Source: Lyngbya sp. HA4199-MV5
GTDB taxonomy: Bacteria; Cyanobacteriota; Cyanobacteriia; Leptolyngbyales; Leptolyngbyaceae
Assembly: GCA_019359375.1 (NCBI GenBank)
Contig: JAHHHL010000011.1
Span: 97,692-161,691, forward strand
Reading direction: 5' to 3'
Length of the DNA stretch: 64,000 bases
This document shows positions 8,947 through 18,855 of the stretch, piece after piece. The notes beneath the pieces were generated by a model that was given only the letters and a program-made list of their open reading frames with translations, was not told where the DNA came from and did not search any database. The position numbers and the translations under genes are program-made. Position 1 is the stretch's first letter. Each line of letters opens with the position of its first letter.

Positions 8947-9767
8947 CGCCCGCCCGCCTCTCCATCGTTTATAGCATCCACACCACCGGATTGCAGGAGT
9001 TCGCGCCAGGTTGTGTTGATGCCTGGATCATTGCGTTGGCTGCGCTTTAACTGATCCAAAACAGCGATCGCATCGTACCAAACATCGGCTTTTTGATAGA
9101 GCGCTACCTGTTCTCTGGGCGATGCCTGTTGAATTTGACGTAACCGAGTGGCATCCAGTGCAATCCGTTGCACCATGCCTGTGACAAAGCGATCGTCCAG
9201 GCGATCGTTGGGGTTGCAAATGACGGCAAGTGACCACGTATAGGGCTTACCAACCTCTAAAGGGGGTGACTGGGTTGGCAGGGTGATGCGGAGCAAGTCG
9301 GGTGTGTTGGTCAACGCAACTACTGTACGATAAACACCCTGACCCATGCGATTGCGGAGGCTAAATTCGGCGTTCTTTGCGCTCGTTTTAGGCACGTAAA
9401 CGAGAAAGGTGGGACGCTCTGCCGACGTGAAGCCCGGTTTGGCTGTGGGACTAAGAGCCGTCAATAACGATCTGGTTGTTGCGATTCCCTCATCTTGAGG
9501 ACAATTGGATGGATCACGTCGTCCTCCTGCCGATGAGCTACCGGGATTTGTGGGGGGTGGAGGCGGATTGCTTTGCGCGAGTTGTATAGGTTTGAACTGG
9601 GGTGTGGGGTGTGGGGTGTAGGGGGTGGTTAATGCAAGTGAAGATGGCTGCAATTGGCTAGCCGAGGTTGTATCTGGCGCGATCGCCACGCCTAAAGCTA
9701 GAGCCATGCTAACGGGGACGGTATTTAAAAGCATTTTGATGTCAAACATAACGTTTTTTACAACCAA
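8943..9767 (-). CDS. DUF928 domain-containing secreted protein
   Basis: A 274-residue protein. The first 40 residues contain a hydrophobic segment (VSMALALGVAIAPDTTSA) consistent with export. A Pro-rich linker follows (about 45-80), part of which is encoded by a GGGTGTG tandem repeat. The DUF928 domain (about 85-250) shows RPTFLVYVPKTSAKNAEFSLRN, GVYRT and GKPYTWSLAVICNP. DUF928 has no assigned function; the fold looks like an all-beta periplasmic module. It overlaps the CHAT gene upstream by 10 bases and the PD-(D/E)XK gene downstream by 4. DUF928 genes recur beside CHAT, CHASE2 and two-partner secretion genes in cyanobacteria, as I recall, which suggests a shared envelope function. Confidence 0.85.
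   Translation of the reverse strand: MVVKNVMFDIKMLLNTVPVSMALALGVAIAPDTTSASQLQPSSLALTTPYTPHPTPQFKPIQLAQSNPPPPPTNPGSSSAGGRRDPSNCPQDEGIATTRSLLTALSPTAKPGFTSAERPTFLVYVPKTSAKNAEFSLRNRMGQGVYRTVVALTNTPDLLRITLPTQSPPLEVGKPYTWSLAVICNPNDRLDDRFVTGMVQRIALDATRLRQIQQASPREQVALYQKADVWYDAIAVLDQLKRSQRNDPGINTTWRELLQSGGVDAINDGEAGGR
9598..9630. repeat. GGGTGTG tandem repeat inside the DUF928 gene
   Basis: The tract reads GGGTGTGGGGTGTGGGGTG and is translated in frame as a short Thr/Pro/His linker (YTPHPTP) before the DUF928 domain. It is the same family as 5997-6032. Confidence 0.75.
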
Positions 9768-12547
9768 TTTCCTAAAAGAACAAACGGTGCCCAGTAGTAA
9801 GGCGAGGTGTAATCATCTTGATGGAGTAACGCGATTTGAGCACGACGCAGGGCTTCAGCTTTTGTCATGCCAGGTTTACCTAACTCACGATAAAACTCAA
9901 TCATTAACAAGGCGGTAGAGCGATCGCTGACTGACCACAACGAGGCGAGAGTGCTGCGTGCTCCCGATCGCACTGCCATCCCTGCCATGCCCAGCGCCGC
10001 CCGTTCATCTCCGGTTGCGGTTTGGCACGCGCTGAGTACCAGTAATTCGATCGGGTTGAGGTTGCCCTCTCTGGAACGGAGCAGTTGATCCAGGCGTTTG
10101 ACGTTGGTGCGTCCATCCCACGTCAGAATAAACGTGTCATCAGCTTTCGAGCTAAACTGACCGTGCGTTGCCAGATGCACAATGGACGAGGACGTAGAGT
10201 CAAGCTGATTTTGTAGCGATCGCTGGGTAAATCCTTGATCCAACAGCACCTTAGAGGGCAATTCGGCTTCAATTTGCTTGATTTCAACTGCCACATTTGG
10301 CAATGCCACAAAGCCCTCACGCGCCTGACTTACGCCTGCCAGGAGTCCTCGAAGTCGAGCGCGTTGGAGTGGTTGAGGTTGCAGCAGTTGCAAGCCTGGA
10401 GTGAGTACCACACTGTATTTTTCAATCAAATACTGCTGACCATCGTAAAGTGCTGCCATCGGCACACTCCGGAGCAACCCATCAGGCACAAAGACGAGGG
10501 TTTTTACGCCGCTCGCTTTTAACTCTGTCTCCACAGGTCTTAGGAGCAGGTTATAAACCTGTTGAGCAGCAGGTAGCTGATCTTCTACAAACGCAGTCGG
10601 TCGCAGCGATTGACGCAGTTGGGTGAGGAGACGCTCTACTGCCGCTTGAGGTTGCAGAGTCTTGTGATAACGCAACGGTTGCTTGGGCAACGCCACAATC
10701 ACCGCCAACTGGTTCGGCAGAATGATGGGATAGATGACCGCCGCCTGCGAATCAATCTGGTCAATGTTGACCGGGCGAGCATTGGTACAGGCTTCTCGGA
10801 AGAAGTTGTCGAGTTCTGCCAACTGGAGTGCTTCGATCACCTGCCGCGCTTGTTTCAAATTTTCCTGACTGGGTGCATCGCGATCGGACTGCAACAGCAA
10901 TTCCACATACTGTCGGTAAACGGGTTCAACGCTTTCCCGAAACGAAAACTGCACTTCTGGATTAATCGCCGCCAAATCACTGCGAAGGGATTGCAATGTT
11001 TTGACCGCTGAACCATAGGCAGTCGTGGCATTTTCCAAAGCTTCAGTATCGCAGGACTGTGTGCCTTTACAGAAAACCCTTCCTAGCTGCCACTGCCACT
11101 GATACGCAATATCAGGCGCGTCAATAGACTGCGCTAAACTCAATGCCTGCCGAGTCAACGTTTTGGCATCATCCCATTGCTGAGTTGTCTCATACAAGCT
11201 TCCTAACGTACCCAGGGCATAGGACTCAGTACGACGATCGCCCATACTACGACCTTGCTGTACTGCCATAGCAAGCCCTTGAGCCGCCACCTTGACGCTT
11301 TGAGCTGAAAGCTCCCCTGCTCCCCCTGCCTCCTTTGCTCCCTCTGCCTCCCCTGCTTCCCCTGCTTCCCCTGCTCCCCTGCTCCTCAACCTAATCAAAC
11401 TCTGCGCCAAATTAATCCGTGCATACGCAGCGAGCCGACCCGGTGGCAACTCAGCAAACTGGGCTTGAAGCTGCGGCAACAAGCGTTGTGCCTCTGCCCG
11501 TCGATCGGCTTCCACCAGCAAACTTAATTGAGCCAGTTGCACTTGAGTTTTTGCCGTGAGCGAGGGAGCCGTCACAACCGCTTTTTGATAGAAGTTCAGC
11601 GCCGTATCGGTTTCTCCTTGAGCGCGAGTGGTGTTTCCCAGGCTCAAAAGAATGCCGCTCAATTCTGCTGTTGATCGATTTGCTGTCGATCGTGGCGTGT
11701 CGTCTCGGAGTTTCTCAGCGATCGCCAAACTCTGCTCCAACACAGTGCGCGATTGAGCCAGGTTGCCCACTAACCTGAGAATCTTGCCCAGATTGCGTAA
11801 ACCCGTCACCTTCAACCGCTCATCGGGCTGGTTTTGTAAGGAGTGTTCTACTTGCGTCAGCAGGGCTGTGGCTCGTTTGTAAAGCCCTTCAGACTGTAAG
11901 GCTCTTGCCTGGTTGATCTGGCTACCAAGGCGACCAACGGTATCATTTGCTTGGCGATACGCCGCTTCAGCCGCCTGCCAGGTTGTAAACGCCTCTGATG
12001 CCTGACCGTGGACAAGCTGTCGTTCTCCTTGAGTCGTTAATACTTGAGCCAGTATGGCAGTCGCCGCTGAGTTCGCAGTCGGATTCTGAGCGTTCACTAA
12101 CGAGATGGCTGTTTCGATCGCACTCTTTGCCTGCGTCTCCTGCCCCAGATCATCCAACGCAGTGGCGAGAAAGCTGAGTACGAGCGCTTGATTCAGACGA
12201 TCGCCCGCCTGCTCGTAGCGGTCTGCTGCCTGCTGCCAGAGGGCGATCGCCTCTGCAAGCTGCCCTGCCTGATAGTGGTCTTCTGCCTGCTGCACAAGCT
12301 TGTCTGGTGAAGCTGTTGCAGTGGGTTGGAGCGATCGGGGTACAGCAGCGATCGCTTGCTCCGGTTGCTTCACAGGCAGGCGAGTTGCTTGATCCAGAGC
12401 AACAACCATGCCAGCATGAAGGCTAATCACAAGCATAGAGCCGAGCAACGCGTAGGGAAGCAAGCGAAACCATGCTCCTCTTAAACGAAGACGCTGTAAA
12501 ATGGACTGCTGTTGCGGTCTTCGCCTGTTCTGGTACTCCTCATGCAT
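9758..12547 (-). CDS. TPR-CHAT domain protein (caspase-like peptidase fold)
   Basis: A 929-residue protein. A hydrophobic segment near residues 28-50 suggests membrane anchoring or export. TPR-like helical repeats run from about 65 to 520 (many Y..AL.LGNLG-type units). The C-terminal CHAT domain (about 620-929) keeps both catalytic residues: His at about 795 in HLATHGQF and Cys at about 841 in LSACQTATG. CHAT is a clan CD caspase/separase-type peptidase fold; some members are proteases activated by partner proteins, as in Csx29/gRAMP systems. A Gly/Ala/Glu-rich run near residue 390-410 is encoded by a CCCCTGCTTC-type tandem repeat. The gene overlaps the DUF928 gene, and its substrate is unknown. 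Confidence 0.92.
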   Translation of the reverse strand: MHEEYQNRRRPQQQSILQRLRLRGAWFRLLPYALLGSMLVISLHAGMVVALDQATRLPVKQPEQAIAAVPRSLQPTATASPDKLVQQAEDHYQAGQLAEAIALWQQAADRYEQAGDRLNQALVLSFLATALDDLGQETQAKSAIETAISLVNAQNPTANSAATAILAQVLTTQGERQLVHGQASEAFTTWQAAEAAYRQANDTVGRLGSQINQARALQSEGLYKRATALLTQVEHSLQNQPDERLKVTGLRNLGKILRLVGNLAQSRTVLEQSLAIAEKLRDDTPRSTANRSTAELSGILLSLGNTTRAQGETDTALNFYQKAVVTAPSLTAKTQVQLAQLSLLVEADRRAEAQRLLPQLQAQFAELPPGRLAAYARINLAQSLIRLRSRGAGEAGEAGEAEGAKEAGGAGELSAQSVKVAAQGLAMAVQQGRSMGDRRTESYALGTLGSLYETTQQWDDAKTLTRQALSLAQSIDAPDIAYQWQWQLGRVFCKGTQSCDTEALENATTAYGSAVKTLQSLRSDLAAINPEVQFSFRESVEPVYRQYVELLLQSDRDAPSQENLKQARQVIEALQLAELDNFFREACTNARPVNIDQIDSQAAVIYPIILPNQLAVIVALPKQPLRYHKTLQPQAAVERLLTQLRQSLRPTAFVEDQLPAAQQVYNLLLRPVETELKASGVKTLVFVPDGLLRSVPMAALYDGQQYLIEKYSVVLTPGLQLLQPQPLQRARLRGLLAGVSQAREGFVALPNVAVEIKQIEAELPSKVLLDQGFTQRSLQNQLDSTSSSIVHLATHGQFSSKADDTFILTWDGRTNVKRLDQLLRSREGNLNPIELLVLSACQTATGDERAALGMAGMAVRSGARSTLASLWSVSDRSTALLMIEFYRELGKPGMTKAEALRRAQIALLHQDDYTSPYYWAPFVLLGNWL
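11310..11395. repeat. In-frame CCCTGCTTC/CCCTGCTCC tandem repeat in the CHAT gene
   Basis: A tract of CCCCTGCTTCCCCTGCTTCC-type units encodes a low-complexity GEAGEAGEAEGAKEAGGAGE segment that breaks the TPR pattern. It appears to be a tandem repeat that expanded within coding sequence without breaking the frame. Confidence 0.7.
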
Positions 12548-12684
12548 CTCGTGTAGCTCCTTCCGGTGCTGATAACAGACGGCGCAGTTTATAGCAACGG
12601 ATTCTGTCTTCCTGAGGTCTGTTATCGCAGATCTTAGAGCATTAGACCAGGCAAGATTGGTAAGTTAGCGTTACTTTAAGCAGG

Positions 12685-15600
12685 CTACTGCCCTCCCTGG
12701 CAGGCGACGGGCTGCTTTAACGGATTCTCCACTGTTGGGGCAGGTGTGGTGCCAACCAGAAAGACTTCGCCAGTAGAGGTGGTTTGCCAGCCAGTGGCTT
12801 CGAGAATTGGGGTTTGGGGTGTAGGGGAAATGGGGTGTGGGGGTGTGGGGTGTGGGGTGTCGGGAAGATTTGAAGTTTGAAGTTTGAGTTCTGGATTTTG
12901 AGAATCCCCGCGTCTCCGCGTCTCCGTGTCCCCGCGTCCTCCTCTACTGCTCCTTCTGCCCTCTGTCTCCTGCCTTCTGCCTTCTCCAGCCACAACCAAC
13001 CTGCGCCGATCGCTCCACTTCGCATCATCATCTAACTGTTGCTCCGGTGTGGGCGGCAAGCCACCGCGACCCGTGATGACGAAGGAATTGCCTTGATTGG
13101 CAGGACACCCTTGAGCGATCAATCCCGATGAGTCTACAAGGTCGGTGGGTAATGCCACTAAGCCAGCGGTCGGGTCAAACCCTGATGTAATGACATCGAT
13201 CGTGCCCGGTAAAGCAGCAGTCGCACCTGTGGCGGTGATGTCACTCAAAGGGGTAGAAACTGGACTGGGACGAATCCCAAAGATGGAAAAGGCGTTGATG
13301 CGAACATTACCACCCCGGAAGTCCTCAGAGTTAGCGCTGATGTTGCTATCTTCCTTCAGCACCGCCACCAAAAAACGGGTATCGATCGCAATATTGCCAC
13401 CGGGAATGTTGGCTCCAGTGGCATTGGTGGTGATGTTGCTGCCGTTGCGGAGGAGGATCAGGGGCGATCGCAAATTAATATTGCCACCACCACCCGTCGT
13501 ATCGGCTCGAATACTGCCTTGATTGTTAAGGAAGATGCGATTGGCATCCACAAACAAGTTGCCTGCACTGCCAGTCCCCGAACTGCTGACGGTGACTTCT
13601 GCCTGGTTTTGGATGTTGAGGTTGCGAGTGCGGAGATTCAAGTTCCCCCCATCACCGCTACCCCCTGTTCCTGCAGCAATCACTGAACCGTTGCCTGTGA
13701 GTGTAATGGAGTCGGGCGCGGCGATCGTCAGATCTCCCCCTCGACCACTGCTGGAGGTAGAAGCAGAAATCTGCGCTCCATCTTGCAGGTTCACTCGCAC
13801 GCTTTGTCCATTCCCACGGGGTTGAATCGTCAAGTTACCCGCATTCCCAGTACTGGTGGTTTGAGCAAAGAGTCCACTGGTTGCGCCGGATAACTGTAAG
13901 TCTGGAGTTTTCACCGTGATGTTACCCGCATTCCCACTGCTAAACGTCGTGGTCAGCAGTTGCCCACCACTGCTCACACTGATTGTGTCGGCGCTGACAG
14001 TGATATTGCCCGCGTTTTCGTTGCTAGAAGTGGAAGCCGAGAGTTGCCCGTTGTTCAGAACTGAGAGCGATCGCGCGGTGATGTCAATATCGCCTGCATT
14101 TCCTACCGCCCTCGGTTGCGTTGAGGTTAACACCCCACTACGACAGTCGGAACAGTTGGAGGCTGTGCCACTAATTTGTACAGATTCACGCGCCTTAATG
14201 AGGACACGACCCGCATTTCCCCGACCCTCAGTAGAGGTATTTACAGCCCCTCCATTGGTCAAAAAGAGTGAGTCAGTTGAAATTGACACATCTCCTCCTT
14301 GCCCCTCTGAATTCGCAGCTACTTGTGTGATGATTCTGCTGGGTTTATATCTAATGATGCGTCCGCTATTTGTGTATTCTGTAAAATCACCATCGACAGA
14401 GACGCGATCGCGAGTATTGATCGTCACGCTGCCTGCATTTCCCTGTCCAAGTGTGCTAGAAAACAGTTGAGATGCATGAGTGAGAGAAAGTGACCCGGTT
14501 GTAATGTTGATACCGCCAATTTTACCAGTGCCAAACAAGACCGTGTTGGTGATGGAACTTCTATCTAAAGAAACCGCATTGTAGGCATTGACATTGATAC
14601 TACCTGCATTGCCCGATCCATTCACATAGGAAGCTAACCCAGAGTTTTGTGTGAAAGAAACGGTATCACGAGCATTGATATTGATGCTGCCTGAATTGCT
14701 CCGAGCATTGATATTAATGCTGCCTAAATTGCTGCTCGGTCCGCTCTGGAAAGAAACCAGTTGAGCATTATTGGTGAAAGAAAGCGATTCGGTCGCGATG
14801 TTGATATCACCCGCGTTATCAACCCCTGTTCTGCTGATATTGTACACATAGCTGTTATCCAAAGAGATGATATTGCGGGCATTAATATTGATACTGCCTG
14901 CTCTGCCCTGCCCCTGCGTATAAGACTGCACAATCGCCCGATTGGTGAGAAAGAGCGATCCGGTCGTGATGTTGATATTGCCAACGCTACCAACACCCGT
15001 TGATCCAATACCACCGTAGATCACGGCGAGATCTAAAAAGACCCGATCGCTCGCCGTGAGATTGCTGCTACCGAGCGTTCCCTGTCCGGCTAAATTGTTT
15101 TCCCAAAGGCTCATGCTGAGGGTAATTGAGCCAGTTGCATTGAGATCGAGATCTCCAGTTTGGGTATTGGGTAATCTTGAATCTCTGGGAATTCCAATCC
15201 CAAGGTAACTTTTGGAGATGTCAATCGATTGAGCCAGCATTCTAATACTGCCACTGGCTCCTATAACATAAATGCCACTCCCGTTGCTTAAGGAGATATT
15301 GGCTCTTGGTACTGCATTCGGGATCGTGAGTTGCCAGTCAGAGTTAACCGTCGATAAACCAACGGTTCCTATCCCACCCACAGCCCCTAGCTCGACATCG
15401 CTTCCCGGACTAATTAACCATCCACCATCTGGTTGCACGTCCTGTATGCTAGAGCTGAAAAACCTCAACAGGGGTCGTCCAGGGGGATTGGCGGAAATAA
15501 AAGGTTCTCCACTCGCTAGCTGAATCGGTCCACCCACGAGCAGTAGGTTTTTCCCAGGAAGAACATGCAAACCCGTAGCGTTAAAACTAGAGCCAGTGAA

Positions 15601-16164
15601 AACCGCCTCGTCAAACCGAGATTGAACGACGATCGGTTTGGGTGTCAGTTGGTTAAAGAAAAAAGCATTAGGATTCACCGTCAGCAACTGACTGAGTAAT
15701 GGTTTTGTCGCATCGCTACTAAACATTTCACCATTCGGAAATCCGATCGCATTAGCAGTCGTCGCCACAAACGAACCGCCAATATTGAGCGAGGCATTCG
15801 GACCAAACAGAATTCCATTTGGGTTCAGCAAAAACAGATTTGCCGTCCCGTTGGCTCGAATCAAGCCATTAATGTTGGAAATAGACCCACCCGTAACGCG
15901 GCTGAAGATATTTTGCACATCAGCGGCATTGTTGAAATAGGCAGATCCACCTGTAGAAATCGAAAACTGGCTGAAGCTGTGGAACAGGTTGCCGCCTCGT
16001 CTGGCTCCGCCATCAATTTGCACGTTGGGATTGCCCGTGACTTGCGATCGCTCTCCCGCAGGCAACGTTGCATCGGGAATCACCTGAGCGGCGATCGGTT
16101 GGGCACACAAGGCACTCAAGCTAGTGACTGTTAAAACCCAGGCTGTTAAGTGCGATCGATTCAT
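12685..16164 (-). CDS. Filamentous haemagglutinin-type exoprotein, two-partner secretion TpsA
   Basis: A 1159-residue exoprotein. The signal peptide is at 1-26 (cut near AQPIAAQ). The TPS secretion domain (about 27-250) shows GGNLFHSF and the hallmark NPNGILFGPNA. A long beta-helix region follows, rich in Asn, Ser and Gly with GNAGSININAR-like repeats and GNLxI/GDIxI strands, ending near residue 1060. The C-terminal ~100 residues include a low-complexity tract encoded by three different tandem-repeat families (12815-12985), then a Cys-containing tail (PVACQGGQ). TpsB (16781-18658) is divergently encoded and is the likely transporter. Cyanobacterial TpsA proteins are surface adhesins or matrix proteins; the role here is unknown. 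Confidence 0.93.
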   Translation of the reverse strand: MNRSHLTAWVLTVTSLSALCAQPIAAQVIPDATLPAGERSQVTGNPNVQIDGGARRGGNLFHSFSQFSISTGGSAYFNNAADVQNIFSRVTGGSISNINGLIRANGTANLFLLNPNGILFGPNASLNIGGSFVATTANAIGFPNGEMFSSDATKPLLSQLLTVNPNAFFFNQLTPKPIVVQSRFDEAVFTGSSFNATGLHVLPGKNLLLVGGPIQLASGEPFISANPPGRPLLRFFSSSIQDVQPDGGWLISPGSDVELGAVGGIGTVGLSTVNSDWQLTIPNAVPRANISLSNGSGIYVIGASGSIRMLAQSIDISKSYLGIGIPRDSRLPNTQTGDLDLNATGSITLSMSLWENNLAGQGTLGSSNLTASDRVFLDLAVIYGGIGSTGVGSVGNINITTGSLFLTNRAIVQSYTQGQGRAGSININARNIISLDNSYVYNISRTGVDNAGDINIATESLSFTNNAQLVSFQSGPSSNLGSININARSNSGSININARDTVSFTQNSGLASYVNGSGNAGSINVNAYNAVSLDRSSITNTVLFGTGKIGGINITTGSLSLTHASQLFSSTLGQGNAGSVTINTRDRVSVDGDFTEYTNSGRIIRYKPSRIITQVAANSEGQGGDVSISTDSLFLTNGGAVNTSTEGRGNAGRVLIKARESVQISGTASNCSDCRSGVLTSTQPRAVGNAGDIDITARSLSVLNNGQLSASTSSNENAGNITVSADTISVSSGGQLLTTTFSSGNAGNITVKTPDLQLSGATSGLFAQTTSTGNAGNLTIQPRGNGQSVRVNLQDGAQISASTSSSGRGGDLTIAAPDSITLTGNGSVIAAGTGGSGDGGNLNLRTRNLNIQNQAEVTVSSSGTGSAGNLFVDANRIFLNNQGSIRADTTGGGGNINLRSPLILLRNGSNITTNATGANIPGGNIAIDTRFLVAVLKEDSNISANSEDFRGGNVRINAFSIFGIRPSPVSTPLSDITATGATAALPGTIDVITSGFDPTAGLVALPTDLVDSSGLIAQGCPANQGNSFVITGRGGLPPTPEQQLDDDAKWSDRRRLVVAGEGRRQETEGRRSSRGGRGDTETRRRGDSQNPELKLQTSNLPDTPHPTPPHPISPTPQTPILEATGWQTTSTGEVFLVGTTPAPTVENPLKQPVACQGGQ
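12815..12985. repeat. Three tandem-repeat families inside the 3' end of the tpsA gene
   Basis: Reading along the plus strand, GGGTGTGG units (12820-12860) are followed by CCGCGTCTCCG/CCGTGTCCC units (12905-12945) and CTGCCTTCTGCC units (12955-12985). All are translated in frame on the minus strand as Pro/His-rich and Arg/Gly/Glu-rich low-complexity sequence. The same families occur between genes elsewhere in the window. Confidence 0.75.
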
Positions 16165-16780
16165 GTTGCTACCTTTGTTCCAGGGGCGATCGGCTCCACT
16201 GGCATCAATAAGAGAGAGGTGGGTCTTTGTGCGATCGTTTCAGTCAAGCTAAACCAAACGGTAGCAGAAGACCAGGGAAGATCAGTAAGTTAGCTAAAAT
16301 CTGGCATTGCTGCTCATAACCCGTCCTCGAACGCAAAGATCGGCTTCATGCGGTTAAATTGGACGGCAATGCCGAGGTTAATGATTTTGACAACGATTTT
16401 GACAACGCCAGTATTGGGATTCAGTCCATACCACTACCAACCGCTGTTGAGCTAAATAGCACTCGGCTTGTCAGGCAGATCCAGATGAATCGGCTGCTGC
16501 TTAATTGGTCTTGTAGGACAACGTTCGCGCAAAAAGTACTGAATCGCACTATAGTACAGATTATCTTTCTGATGTTTGTAGACAAAAACCTTCCAGGATG
16601 GTTTAGTCAAAGGCGATCGCCACGAAGCAGGAACAGTTGAAAGCGTGGCAGCTCGTACTGTTCATGTGCTAACCAAAGGTTCGACTCAAACAGGTGCATG
16701 AGCAGTACCAGGTTTGATTGAGCCAGCCTGGAGTAATTTAGCAGCGTTTAGTGCTGTCATTTTCTTAGAGGTCCTTTGCT
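16165..16780. promoter_or_regulatory. Divergent intergenic region between tpsA and tpsB
   Basis: This 616-base gap contains no convincing gene. It lies between the divergent starts of the TpsA and TpsB genes, so it should carry both promoters. Visible items are a 12-base direct repeat GATTTTGACAAC (two adjacent copies near 16384-16407), HIP1 sites, and AGAGG just before the tpsB start. No clear -10/-35 pair or operator can be assigned by eye. Confidence 0.4.
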
Positions 16781-18658
16781 ATGCCTGCACAAGCGATCGA
16801 TGGGAGAGAAAAAAGAAGCGCCAATGGCAGCCCTAAGCCTGTTGCTTCTACCACTGCTCTGCTCTCCGATCGTTCAAGTCATAGCAGGCAAACCTGGTCA
16901 AGGTGCTGTTTGAGGTTGAGTTTAACGCTTCTTGCGAGTGGTTTCTTTGCGCGTCCGTTGGGTGCTCAGACGATCAAGATCGCTCAAATTTCCAACCCCA
17001 GCGTGCCAGGGTTGCCAGCGCCGACCCTTCCTCCTGCGCAGGATGTCATTCCCCCCACGCCATCACCGACCCTACCCAGTGCTCCCATTGCGCCACCCTT
17101 ACCGCCGCCAGAGCAATTGCTGCCCCCCGCGACTGTACCCACAACGCCAGAATCAGGGGTAGAAGAGACCCAAGACAAGCTTCACGTCGATCGCTATGAG
17201 GTCGTGGGCAGCACCGTCTTCACTGCCTCAGAGTTGGCAACCATCACACAGCCGTTTACAGGGGATGTGTCCTTCGCAGCACTGGTAGCAGCACGAACTG
17301 CCCTTACAGATTTCTACGTCAGTCGTGGTTACATCACCACTGGGGCTTACATTCCACCGCAAAAGCTCCAGAGTGGGGTGGTCATCATTCAAGTCGTGGA
17401 AGGTGGGCTGGAAGACATCAAAATTACGGGTACGCGCAGGCTTAATCCCAACTATGTGCGGAGTCGTCTGGCGATCGCAGCCACAAAACCACTCAATCGC
17501 GATCGCTTACTGCAAGCACTCCAACTTCTACAGCTCAATCCTTTGCTCAGAACGATCTCGGCTGAACTGTCTGCTGGCACGCAACCAGGGCAAAGTCTAT
17601 TGACGGTCAGTGTGACGGAAGCGCCCACACGCAGTTTCCAGCTCAACCTTGATAATGGGCGATCGCCCAGCGTGGGAACTTTTCGCCGTCAACTCCAATT
17701 CACGGAAGCGAACCTCTTGGGACTGGGTGATGCGCTGAGCCTTGCGTATACCAATACGGCTGGCAGTAACGCTGTTGATACCAGCTACACCATCCCCTTT
17801 AATGCCCGCAATGGCACGATCGCACTTAATGGTGGGTTTGCATTTAATCGTGTGATTGAAGCACCGTTTGACGCGTTGGATATCCAGTCCAACTCTAACT
17901 ATGTAGAACTGACAGTGCGTCAACCGCTCTTGCAAACACCCACGCAAGAACTGGCAGTTGGCGTGACTGCCAGCCATCGAGAAACAGCCGCCACCTTGCT
18001 GGATGGCACCATTCCGTTTCCTGCTCTAGGAGCTGATGCACAGGGCGCGACTCGTTTGACTGCCCTGCGCTTTTTTCAAGACTATACCTGGCGTGGCAGT
18101 CGTGCTGTCTTCGCCTTGCGCTCCCAGTTTAGTGTGGGAGTGAATGCTCTCAATGCCACTATCAATCCAACGTCTCCTGATAGTCGGTTTTTCGCATGGC
18201 TAGGACAGGCACAATATGTACGACTTCTGGCTCCCGATACCCTGCTGCTGCTCCGAACCGATGTGCAACTTGCTGATCGATCGCTCTTAGCGTTAGAACA
18301 GATCAGCGAAGGCGGACAGGACACTGTGCGCGGCTATCGGCAGGATTTGCTGCTGGCGGATAATGGCTTGTTTGCCTCAGCAGAAGTCAGGATTCCTTTA
18401 CTACGACTGCCCAGGCTCAATGGGTTGCTACAGCTAGCTCCTTTTGTTGACGTGGCAACGGTAGCAAACCGAGACAGTAGTGTCAAACTTGATCCGGAGA
18501 CGATCGCCTCCGTTGGGCTAGGGTTACGCTTGCAGTTGAGCGATCGCCTCACCGCTCGTTTCGATTGGGGTATTCCTTTAATCTCCGTTTCGGGTGACAA
18601 ACGCACCCTGCAAGAAAATGGACTCTACTTTTCTGTTGTTTACAGCCAACCGTTCTGA
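16781..18658 (+). CDS. ShlB/FhaC/HecB-family two-partner secretion transporter, TpsB
   Basis: A 625-residue outer-membrane transporter. The N-terminal ~60 residues include a late hydrophobic signal-like segment (LRLSLTLLASGFFARPLGAQ at about 45-64). A Pro-rich linker (about 75-125) leads to a POTRA_2 domain (about 130-205, DRYEVVGSTVFTASEL) and the ShlB-type POTRA/barrel region (about 210-625) ending in an aromatic-rich strand (LYFSVVYSQPF), as expected for an Omp85-type beta-barrel. It exports the TpsA partner across the outer membrane, and the conserved barrel motif VRGYR is present. Start ATG at 16781 with AGAGG upstream. The unusually long pre-signal N-terminus (about 45 residues) may mean a later start, although no later ATG precedes the hydrophobic segment. 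Confidence 0.92.
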   Translation: MPAQAIDGREKRSANGSPKPVASTTALLSDRSSHSRQTWSRCCLRLSLTLLASGFFARPLGAQTIKIAQISNPSVPGLPAPTLPPAQDVIPPTPSPTLPSAPIAPPLPPPEQLLPPATVPTTPESGVEETQDKLHVDRYEVVGSTVFTASELATITQPFTGDVSFAALVAARTALTDFYVSRGYITTGAYIPPQKLQSGVVIIQVVEGGLEDIKITGTRRLNPNYVRSRLAIAATKPLNRDRLLQALQLLQLNPLLRTISAELSAGTQPGQSLLTVSVTEAPTRSFQLNLDNGRSPSVGTFRRQLQFTEANLLGLGDALSLAYTNTAGSNAVDTSYTIPFNARNGTIALNGGFAFNRVIEAPFDALDIQSNSNYVELTVRQPLLQTPTQELAVGVTASHRETAATLLDGTIPFPALGADAQGATRLTALRFFQDYTWRGSRAVFALRSQFSVGVNALNATINPTSPDSRFFAWLGQAQYVRLLAPDTLLLLRTDVQLADRSLLALEQISEGGQDTVRGYRQDLLLADNGLFASAEVRIPLLRLPRLNGLLQLAPFVDVATVANRDSSVKLDPETIASVGLGLRLQLSDRLTARFDWGIPLISVSGDKRTLQENGLYFSVVYSQPF

Positions 18659-18716
18659 CTCAAGGAGTTTGATGATGGCTGCCAAACTCAGTGCAGGAGT
18701 CGGAGCCGTGATCCGG

Positions 18717-18847
18717 TTAGGGCGTGTCATCAATTAGCTCCGAAACCTTGCAATATCAGCAGTGTCACGCCCGTCTCAACACACCAGGCTAGGGGCTGGA
18801 ACCCTTGCTGCAAGCGCTGTGTAGTAGTAATTGATGACAGCCCCTAG
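18717..18847. mobile_element. 131-bp MITE, copy 1 (TA-flanked)
   Basis: Terminal inverted repeats of about 20 bases are visible: the left end reads TTAGGGCGTGTCATCAATTA and the reverse complement of the right end CTAGGGGCTGTCATCAATTA. Two near-identical copies, also 131 bp, lie at 24004 and 53150. All three have TA at both ends, which suggests mobilisation by an IS630/Tc1-mariner transposase. It has no coding capacity. It sits in the gap between the convergent tpsB and Uma2 genes. Confidence 0.85.
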
Positions 18848-18855
18848 CACGTAGA

